Assembly (NCBI GenBank): GCA_041488155.1
Contig: JBGPOS010000118.1
Location: 1 to 6,324 of the forward strand
Length of the DNA: 6,324 nucleotides
Reading direction: 5' to 3'
DNA from: JBGPOS01 sp041488155
Lineage (GTDB): Bacteria > Chloroflexota > Dehalococcoidia > Tepidiformales > Tepidiformaceae
In this document: one piece after another, positions 1 to 4,788 of the stretch
How positions within the stretch are numbered: position 1 is the stretch's first letter
Layout: each line of letters begins with the position of its first letter
Notes under the pieces: model-generated
Told to the model about the DNA's origin: nothing
The model's database searches: none
What the model saw: only the letters and a program-made list of their open reading frames with translations
Program-made: the position numbers and the translations under genes

Positions 1-984
1 GACGGTGGGGGCGGGGAGGTCGGTGACGGAGACCGTGGCGGTGACGGTCAGGGTATCGGTCGCGGTGTTGCCGGCGGCGTCGCGGGCGGTGACGGTCAGG
101 ATGTTCGTGCCGGACTGCAGGACGATGCCGGGGGCAGACCAGGTGGTGGTGCCGGCGTCGGTGCCGCTGCCGCCACGGATGTTGGCCCAGGTGACTTGCG
201 TGACCCCGACATTGTCGGACGCGGTCCCGCCCAGCGTGAGGGATGCACTGCTCGTGGTGTGGGTCGGACTGGAGGTGGGGACGGTCATCACGACGGTGGG
301 CGGGGTGGTGTCGGACGACGTCGTCGTGAAGGTCACCGTCACCGTGTCGGTGGCCGTGTTGCCGGCGGCATCGCGGGCGGTGACGGTGAGCACGTTGGAG
401 CCGGCCTGCAGGACGATGCCGGGGGCCGACCAGGTGGTGGTGCCGGAGGCGGTGCCGCTGCCGCCGCGGTTGTTGGCCCACGTCACCTGCGTGACCCCGA
501 CGTTGTCCGCGGCCGTGCCACCGACGGTCAGCGGCGAGGTGCTCGTGCTGAGCGTCGGATTGGAGGTCGGTGACGTGATGGCGAGCGTCGGCGCGGTCGT
601 ATCGGTCCCGCTGCCCGCTCGCGCAACGGCACTTACGGTGGTCGAGCAGGCGCTCTCATTCCCGCTCGCGTCCATTGCGGTGACGGCGACGTGATAGAGC
701 GTGCCCGTGACCAGCCCCGTGAGCCCAAAGGTTACGGTTTGGCCGGAAGTCGGGGCTGGCGTGGGCGATGCGACTTGGGAAGAGGCGGATCCGGGGCACG
801 AAGGGTTCGAGGTTCCGAAGTAGACGCGATAGGACGCCAGATCGCTCAGGGCGCTTCCATCGGTATTCGTCGTGGGGGCGGTCCACGAGGCATCCAGGAC
901 GCCGGCTCCTCCCGGAGCCGCCACCAGCAGGACTCCGGTGAGTATCAGACCAAGAGCTAGTAGGTACCGCCGCCAAAGAATCAC
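1..984 (-). CDS. Secreted FN3 / tandem Ig-like domain protein (3' end beyond window)
   Basis: This is a 328-codon 5' part of a gene that runs off the left edge without a stop. I chose the GTG at 984-982: AGGGGGAG (999-992) lies 7 nt upstream, the predicted product starts with a compact signal peptide, and an in-frame stop sits at 1059-1057. Residues 1-28 have an n-region with two Arg (WRRY), a Leu/Val-rich core and a small-residue end (PGGAG). Residues about 30-122 form a fibronectin type III domain (SWTAP at 33-37, SYRVYFGT, LYHVAVTAMD). Two Ig-like domains follow, about 133-220 and 230-317, each with the pattern DNVGVTQVTWAN, TTWSAPGIVL and LTVTARDAAGN. A third module begins at the edge (LPAPTV). 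No catalytic motif is visible. FN3 and Ig modules usually act as extracellular spacers or in adhesion or glycan contact; the functional domain may lie outside the window. The front end is paralogous to the protein encoded at 3500-1695. Confidence 0.88.
   Translation of the reverse strand, partial: MILWRRYLLALGLILTGVLLVAAPGGAGVLDASWTAPTTNTDGSALSDLASYRVYFGTSNPSCPGSASSQVASPTPAPTSGQTVTFGLTGLVTGTLYHVAVTAMDASGNESACSTTVSAVARAGSGTDTTAPTLAITSPTSNPTLSTSTSPLTVGGTAADNVGVTQVTWANNRGGSGTASGTTTWSAPGIVLQAGSNVLTVTARDAAGNTATDTVTVTFTTTSSDTTPPTVVMTVPTSSPTHTTSSASLTLGGTASDNVGVTQVTWANIRGGSGTDAGTTTWSAPGIVLQSGTNILTVTARDAAGNTATDTLTVTATVSVTDLPAPTV
7..588 (-). repeat. Tandem 291-bp repeat encoding two Ig-like domains
   Basis: Two direct copies (588-298 and 297-7) encode 97-residue Ig-like units that align without gaps. 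Stretches such as the TQVTWAN and RDAAGNTATD segments are close to identical in DNA as well as protein. A third, dispersed copy of the same unit lies at about 3085-2815 in the paralogous gene. This looks like duplication of a domain-coding module, not a mobile element: there are no terminal inverted repeats or target-site duplications. Confidence 0.8.
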
Positions 985-991
985 GATCGCT

Positions 992-1019
992 CTCCCCCTC
1001 GGCGCAAAAGCCTTCGGGG
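992..1019 (-). promoter_or_regulatory. Leader hairpin that could sequester the Shine-Dalgarno
   Basis: In the RNA sense, CCCC (1019-1016) can pair with GGGG of the Shine-Dalgarno (998-995), and GGC (1012-1010) with GCC (1003-1001), around a small internal loop and a TTTTGC loop. The stem would bury the ribosome-binding site of the gene starting at 984. It begins almost exactly where transcription from the -24/-12 element at 1045-1031 should start. The pairing is read directly from the sequence; any regulatory role is inference, and a GC-rich leader can form such a stem by chance. Confidence 0.35.
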
Positions 1020-1030
1020 CAGCTGGTCGG

Positions 1031-1045
1031 GCAATCAATGTGCCA
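1031..1045 (-). promoter_or_regulatory. Sigma-54 (RpoN) -24/-12 promoter for the gene at 984
   Basis: The minus strand reads TGGCACATTGATTGC (1045-1031). This matches the RpoN consensus TGGCAC-N5-TTGC at every fixed position, with GG and GC separated by exactly 10 nt as that holoenzyme requires. Transcription would begin about 12 nt further on, near 1019-1020, leaving a leader of about 35 nt before the GTG at 984. The element lies in the 96-nt gap after the 169-residue gene, so the downstream gene can be transcribed independently. I could not identify an upstream activator site; one would be expected roughly 80-200 bp upstream, inside the 169-residue gene. Confidence 0.7.
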
Positions 1046-1080
1046 TACGGAAACTCTCATTTTAATGCTGGTTTACGTGA

Positions 1081-1590
1081 TTATTTCGACAATTCTTGGC
1101 AGTCAACGTGGCACCGGCGTCTCTGGCTGGGTCCGATTGACATCACCGAGAGTTCCAGGTCCGTCTCGCCGGCAGCAGCTTCCTTTCGCAGCACGGAAGC
1201 GACATGGCCGAGGTTGTCGTCGGCTGTGCGTCGCGGCGGCCGCAGCGCAGCCAAGTGGTCCGACCCGCTTTTCGTGTCGGGGAAGTCCAGCCGGTGGAGA
1301 TAGGGACCGAGGGTGGTGACGAGATCCTGTGCGAGATGGACAAGGTCGCCCATGATCGGCATGGGCTCCCAGCGGCCGGTGTGGCTGTGAAAACTCAGGC
1401 CGTACCGGCCACCACCGAGCGGGGTATACCGGGCGACCGCTTCGCCGCCGTCCACCAGGATATGTAAATGCCAGCGTCCCGCTTGGACCGCGACATGAGC
1501 GTAGTCGACGAGAGCATAGATGGCCCGCTGCAGAATGGCGGCGTCCTGTGGGCTGGGCCCCCTGCGCGGGTCACGCCGGCGCGTCGCCAT
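1081..1590 (-). CDS. Hypothetical protein, 169 residues, probably cytoplasmic
   Basis: I do not recognise the family. The frame opens with ATG at 1590-1588 and an in-frame stop at 1605-1603 rules out a longer start; it ends with TAA at 1083-1081. No good Shine-Dalgarno precedes the ATG. Codon use is GC3-rich like the neighbours, and the protein looks folded: a basic N-terminus (1-12, five Arg), a likely amphipathic helix (14-32, with DYAHVAV just after), two strand-like segments with a Gly-rich turn (WHLHILVDG 40-48; RYTPLGGGRYGLSF 54-67), a helix (about 80-97) and a polar C-terminal half. There is no signal peptide or membrane segment. It sits 104 nt after the propeller gene and 96 nt before the second FN3/Ig gene, all on the same strand, so it may be co-transcribed with the former. 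Its C-terminal 20 residues are low-complexity and less convincing. Confidence 0.65.
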   Translation of the reverse strand: MATRRRDPRRGPSPQDAAILQRAIYALVDYAHVAVQAGRWHLHILVDGGEAVARYTPLGGGRYGLSFHSHTGRWEPMPIMGDLVHLAQDLVTTLGPYLHRLDFPDTKSGSDHLAALRPPRRTADDNLGHVASVLRKEAAAGETDLELSVMSIGPSQRRRCHVDCQELSK

Positions 1591-1694
1591 CCGCGGAGCC
1601 GTTCACGCGACCGGCCGGCCTCATGGTGGCGCCAGCTTGCAACGGATAGCCGGTGGAAGGTCCATCGGGAAGGCGCAGCCACCAAGCTTTCTGC

Positions 1695-3500
1695 TCACCG
1701 GTCTGGGGCCTCCCCGCCGAATGCTTCTTCGATACTGTCGCCGCGGTTGCCAAAGCCGCTGACCCAGTGCTCGATGCGGAAGGCGGCGCCAGTCGAAACG
1801 CCGAGATACCAGTCACCGGTCTGCTTGTCGTGGATGACGACGTCGGTCTTGCCGTCGCCGGAAAAGTCCCCAACGAGGACCTGCTCGACGGTTTCGCCGC
1901 GGGTGCCGAAGCCGCTCCCCCAGGGCTCGATGCGAAGGCTCGTGCCGGTGGAGACGCCGACGTACCAGTTGCCGGTCTGCCGGTCGTGGATGGCAACGTC
2001 GGTTTTCCCGTCGCCGGTGAAGTCGCCGACGAAGATCTCCTCGACGGCGTTCCCGCGATTTCCAAATCGGGTGACCCAGAGCCCGACGAGGAAATTGGCG
2101 CCCGTGGAGCCACCGACGTACCAGTCACCGGTCTGCTTGTCGTGGATGGCGACGTCGGCCTTGCCGTCGCCGGTGAAGTCGCCGACGAAGACTTCTTCGA
2201 CGGCGTCGCCGCGATTGCCGAAGCCGCTGGCCCAGGGCTCGACGCGGAAGCCGGTGCCGGTGGACACGCCCACGTACCAGTCACCGGTCTGCTTGTCGTG
2301 GATGACGACGTCGGCCTTGCCGTCGCCGGTGAAGTCGCCGACGAAGACTTCTTCGACGGCATCGCCGCGATTGCCGAAGCCGCTGGCCCAGAGCTCGACG
2401 CGGAAGCCGGCACCGGTGGAGACGCCCACGTACCAGTTGCCGGTCTGCTTGTCATGGATGGCGACGTCGGTCTTGCCGTCGCCGGTGAAGTCGCCGACGA
2501 AGACCTCCTCGACGGTATCGCCGCGGTTGCCGAAGCCGCTGGCCCAGAGCTCGATGCGGAAGGCGGTGCCGGTGGAGACGCCGACGTACCAGTTGCCGGT
2601 GAGCGTGTCGTGGATGACGACGTCGGTCTTGCCGTCGCCGGTGAAGTCGCCGACGAGGACCTGCTCGACGGCATCGCCGCGGTTGCCGAGGCTGCTGGCC
2701 CAGGCCTCGATGCGGAAGCCGGTGCCGGTGGAGACGCCGACGTACCAGGCGCCGGTCTGCTCGTCGTGGATGGCGACGTCGGCCTTGCCGTCGCCGGTGA
2801 AGTCCATGTCGTCTCCAGGGCCGGTGACCGTCAAGGTGGCCGTGCCGGTGTTGCCGGCGGCGTCGCGCACGGTGATGGTCAGCACGTTGGTACCGGGCAG
2901 CAGGACGATGCCGGTGGCCGACCAGCTGGTGGTGCCGGAGGCCGTGCCGCTGCCGCCGCGGTTGTTGGCCCAGGTGACCTGGGTCACCCCAATGTTGTCC
3001 GCTGCGGTGCCCGAGATGGTGAAGGGCGACCTGCTCGTGCTGTGCGTGGGATTGGCGGTGGGCGAGGTGATGGCGACGGTGGGGCCCGTCGCGTCGGTCC
3101 GTGCGACGGCCGTCACGCTCGTTGAACAGGCGCTCTCATTCCCGTCCATGTCCACGGCGGTGACCGCAACGTGGTAGAGCACGCCCGTGACAAGCCCGGT
3201 GAGCCCAAAAGCTACCGTTTGAGCTACCGGAGGGGTTGGTGTCGGCGAAGCGACTTGGACGAAGGAGGATCCGGGGCAGGGAGGGTCGGAAGTCCCATAG
3301 TAGATGCGATAAGACGTCAGATCGGTCAGGGGGGTTCCGTCGGTATTCGCGGTGGGGGCCGTCCACGACGCCGCTAGCACCCCAGCTTCTCCTGGGGACG
3401 TTGCGGGCAGAACGCCGGCTAGCGCAAGAGCCGACGTCACAAGCCATCTGCCGGCCCCGCCCAGACGAAATTCACGCCGTGGGCCGAACGCGAAAGGCAT
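1695..3500 (-). CDS. Secreted FN3 / Ig-like protein with seven FG-GAP/VCBS repeats (probable beta-propeller)
   Basis: This is a complete 601-residue protein. The ATG at 3500-3498 is supported by AAAGG (3513-3509) 8 nt upstream. Residues 1-40 form a signal peptide with an Arg-rich n-region and core LVTSALALAGVL; residues about 42-135 are FN3 (SWTAP, SYRIYYGT, LYHVAVTAVD); about 139-226 are one Ig-like domain (DNIGVTQVTWANN, VRDAAGNTGT). From 233 to 596 come seven repeats of exactly 52 residues, each opening with DF[TS]GDGK[AT]DV[AV]IHD, the Asp-rich calcium-loop signature of FG-GAP/VCBS modules, followed by WY[VL]G and a GxxFxxxxW segment. Seven such units suit a closed seven-bladed propeller of the integrin-alpha or lectin type, which usually binds ligands or carbohydrate in a calcium-dependent way. 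No enzyme motif, LPXTG, PEP-CTERM or type IX sorting tail is present; the C-terminus ends just after the last blade, so the protein is probably released or held by another partner. Confidence 0.92.
   Translation of the reverse strand: MPFAFGPRREFRLGGAGRWLVTSALALAGVLPATSPGEAGVLAASWTAPTANTDGTPLTDLTSYRIYYGTSDPPCPGSSFVQVASPTPTPPVAQTVAFGLTGLVTGVLYHVAVTAVDMDGNESACSTSVTAVARTDATGPTVAITSPTANPTHSTSRSPFTISGTAADNIGVTQVTWANNRGGSGTASGTTSWSATGIVLLPGTNVLTITVRDAAGNTGTATLTVTGPGDDMDFTGDGKADVAIHDEQTGAWYVGVSTGTGFRIEAWASSLGNRGDAVEQVLVGDFTGDGKTDVVIHDTLTGNWYVGVSTGTAFRIELWASGFGNRGDTVEEVFVGDFTGDGKTDVAIHDKQTGNWYVGVSTGAGFRVELWASGFGNRGDAVEEVFVGDFTGDGKADVVIHDKQTGDWYVGVSTGTGFRVEPWASGFGNRGDAVEEVFVGDFTGDGKADVAIHDKQTGDWYVGGSTGANFLVGLWVTRFGNRGNAVEEIFVGDFTGDGKTDVAIHDRQTGNWYVGVSTGTSLRIEPWGSGFGTRGETVEQVLVGDFSGDGKTDVVIHDKQTGDWYLGVSTGAAFRIEHWVSGFGNRGDSIEEAFGGEAPDR
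1713..2804 (-). repeat. Seven tandem 156-bp repeats (52-residue FG-GAP blades)
   Basis: Unit starts, at the first base of the DFTGDG codons in the gene sense, fall at 2804, 2648, 2492, 2336, 2180, 2024 and 1868, always 156 bp apart with no indels. Nucleotide identity between adjacent units is high, especially in the four units starting at 2648 to 2180. The unit at 2180 diverges most in its second half (VGGSTGANFLVGLWVTRFGNRGN). Exact phase and high identity suggest recent expansion or gene conversion within the array. Confidence 0.9.
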
Positions 3501-3536
3501 TGGACGAACCTTTATCGCACTGTTTGCTGACTGGTA

Positions 3537-3552
3537 TGCAAAACATACACCA
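3537..3552 (-). promoter_or_regulatory. Sigma-54-type -24/-12 promoter for the propeller gene
   Basis: The minus strand reads TGGTGTATGTTTTGCA (3552-3537). GG (3551-3550) and GC (3539-3538) are separated by exactly 10 nt, and TGG and TTGCA match the RpoN consensus; the CAC after TGG is replaced by TGT. The expected start is near 3526, giving a leader of about 26 nt that contains the AAAGG Shine-Dalgarno. The -12 half overlaps a short palindrome, GTATG/CATAC (3534-3538 and 3544-3548). The match is weaker than the one upstream of the paralogue at 984, but it has the same position relative to the start codon. A sigma-70 alternative (TTGTAC, 17 nt, TATGTT) overlaps the same stretch. Confidence 0.5.
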
Positions 3553-3553
3553 C

Positions 3554-3943
3554 TAATGAGAGGAGTACAAATAGCAGTAATCGCAGGAGAAGTTAAAAAA
3601 GGAGAGACGGTGGACGTCCCCAGATTGTGAGATGTGTGTGCAACTCGTTTTCACGCGATGCAGATTGCTGGTACATGGTCGAGGCAAGGAAGGAATCTTC
3701 GGTCGCCCATGGGAAAACAGCGCCTCGCCGTGGGGCCAGCGCTGCGTGCTGAGATCGGGAGGTGCGTTGCACTATCGGCGCTCGGATGACGGCGCCCGCG
3801 TGGTGGGGTGGTACTCCCCGCAAGAATGCCCCCCGCCCACACGGTCTCAGGGTTCTCTTCTATTCACCGTCTGGGGTCTGCTAAAGACAGCAGGTGACCG
3901 CAACCGAATCCCGAGGCAGCGCAACGATCGCACGTAGGCTCAG
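3554..3943. other. Divergent intergenic region, no convincing gene
   Basis: These roughly 390 bases separate the minus-strand propeller gene's promoter from the plus-strand DUF218 gene. The part up to about 3605 is clearly more A-rich than its surroundings, including a purine-rich run around 3590-3607. Short open frames exist on both strands (3632-3937 plus, 3593-3823 minus), but their products have no domain character and no usable ribosome-binding site. A perfect 8-bp palindrome GGACGTCC lies at 3612-3619, about 85 nt upstream of the predicted propeller-gene start, a possible activator half-site. A small stem CTGCT/AGCAG lies at 3878-3893 ahead of the DUF218 gene. I could not identify a clear promoter for the plus-strand gene. 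Confidence 0.5.
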
Positions 3944-4510
3944 ATGACGATTGCTCGGTGCTCGCGCTGGGGCCGAATCCTGGCGGTGGTGGTGTTGGCG
4001 GCCGCGATCATCGTCGTTGTACCCGCCATTCGAGGATCGATTCTCCGGGCCGCAGGATGGGCACTCGTTGTCGACGATCCCGTCGAACCGGCCGATATCG
4101 TCGTCATCGCTGGTGATGCGGGCGGCGCCGGGGTGCTCGAAGCTGCCGATCTTGTTCATAGTGGTATCGCCACGCGCGTAGCACTTTTTGCCGACCCTCT
4201 CGATGCGGTGGATCGCGAGTTCATCCGCCGTGGAGTCCCCTACGAAGACGCGGCCACGCGGTCAGCCCGCCAACTCAGGTTGCTTGGCGTGACGGCGGTC
4301 GAGCACATCCCCAGGGCGGTCGCGGGAACCAACGGCGAGGCTGAGGTGCTTCCCGACTGGTGCGACCGGCACCGGTTCCGTTCAATCGTGGTCGTGAGCT
4401 CTACCGACCACTCGCGGCGCTTACGTCGAGTGCTTCATCGATCCATGAAGGGCCACCAGACGAGAATCGCGATTCGCCCGGCGCGCCACTCGAAGTTCGA
4501 TCCCGACTGA
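3944..4510 (+). CDS. DUF218 (SanA/ElyC/YdcF-like) membrane-anchored protein, ending at a premature-looking TGA
   Basis: The ATG at 3944 is the first possible start, because an in-frame TAG lies at 3935-3937; a weak GTAGG is 5 nt upstream. The 188-residue product has a basic N-terminus, one membrane helix (about 11-29) and then a Rossmann-like DUF218 domain: PADIVVIAGD (49-58), EAADLVHSGIATRVALF (66-82), RRGVPYEDAATRSARQLRLLGV (95-116), a TNGEAEVL segment (129-136) and the strand-plus-loop SIVVVSSTDHSRRLRR (147-162) with the family's Ser/Thr, His and Arg. Family members (SanA, ElyC, YdcF) have roles in envelope integrity, but their biochemistry is unresolved. The frame stops at FDPD just before the WW-containing tail expected in relatives, and that tail follows in the same frame. 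The DUF218 assignment is from motif pattern, not a search. The gene is convergent with the oxidase gene on its right and divergent from the propeller gene. Confidence 0.8.
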   Translation: MTIARCSRWGRILAVVVLAAAIIVVVPAIRGSILRAAGWALVVDDPVEPADIVVIAGDAGGAGVLEAADLVHSGIATRVALFADPLDAVDREFIRRGVPYEDAATRSARQLRLLGVTAVEHIPRAVAGTNGEAEVLPDWCDRHRFRSIVVVSSTDHSRRLRRVLHRSMKGHQTRIAIRPARHSKFDPD

Positions 4511-4597
4511 TGGTGGGAAACTCGCAGTGGCATTCGCACGGGAATCATCGAGCTCCAGAAGCTGTTGCTCGACGTCGCGCGTCACCCGATGTCATGA
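4511..4597 (+). pseudogene. In-frame continuation of the DUF218 gene after the internal TGA
   Basis: Directly after TGA 4508-4510 the same frame encodes 28 residues, beginning WWETRSGIRTG and ending IIELQKLLLDVARHPMS, then a second TGA at 4595-4597. The Trp-Trp followed by an amphipathic Leu/Ile-rich helix is the usual C-terminal end of many DUF218 proteins after a DPD-x-WW motif. The missing position is typically filled by a residue such as Arg, and CGA to TGA is a single transition. No ribosome-binding site or start codon would let this tail be made alone. It is therefore a cut-off 3' part, or is made by read-through; a sequencing error is also possible. Confidence 0.7.
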
Positions 4598-4788
4598 GGC
4601 GGGTAGATGTAGGGGCGTCCGCGTACCGGCAGCGATGCATCCCGACCGCCCAGGCGGGCGCCGCCGAGCGACAGGTTCCCGGCGCCTTTGCACCGTGTGC
4701 CTCGCGCGGCGGCCGTGACCAGCGGCAAGGTCGCGGCCTTTGCCGGGCTCGGCGTCGATCACGCACAACACGACTTCCGAATCACCGC
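4598..4788. other. Convergent intergenic gap with short hairpins
   Basis: No convincing gene is present between the two convergent reading frames. A stem GGCAAGG/CCTTTGCC (4724-4744, one wobble pair, 7-nt loop) lies 45 nt past the oxidase stop codon, and a 5-bp stem CGCCC/GGGCG lies at 4647-4660. Neither is followed by a T-run on either strand, so neither is a classical intrinsic terminator. They could still stabilise transcript ends. The gap may hold Rho-dependent termination, which I cannot judge. Confidence 0.3.

Noticed and set aside
656..1060. An ATG-initiated minus-strand frame at 1060 that overlaps the start of the left-hand secreted gene.
   Set aside because: It is out of frame with the FN3/Ig coding sequence. 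The GTG start at 984 gives the signal peptide and the paralogous domain order, and has a good Shine-Dalgarno.
1080..1106. Sigma-70-like TTGACT / AATAAT on the minus strand at the 3' end of the 169-residue gene.
   Set aside because: The spacer to AATAAT is only 15 nt, and the 17-nt alternative has a poor -10. The -24/-12 element downstream is a far better match, so I did not annotate this.
1639..1651. A GG...GC pair upstream of the 169-residue gene that resembles a third sigma-54 element.
   Set aside because: The spacing is 9 nt, not 10, and the -24 half does not match TGGCAC. Sigma-54 spacing is strict.
1571..2674. A 367-codon minus-strand frame overlapping the propeller gene.
   Set aside because: The product is almost entirely Ser/Pro/Ala/Thr from a shifted reading of the repeats, and it has no start context or homology pattern.
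1713..2804. The regular repeats as a CRISPR array or other non-coding satellite.
   Set aside because: The 156-bp units are contiguous without spacers, codon-phased, and encode FG-GAP calcium-loop motifs.
1468..3177. A 569-codon open frame on the plus strand (and a 490-codon one at 1653-3125) antisense to the propeller gene.
   Set aside because: They are by-products of the stop-free, GC-rich 156-bp repeat. Their proteins are low-complexity repeats of Pro/Ser/Thr or Ala/Gly/Asp without domain character, whereas the minus-strand frame gives a signal peptide, FN3, Ig and FG-GAP domains.
4508..4510. Selenocysteine or TGA reassignment at the internal stop of the DUF218 gene.
   Set aside because: No convincing SECIS-like hairpin immediately follows, relatives are not known selenoproteins, and TGA ends other genes in this window.
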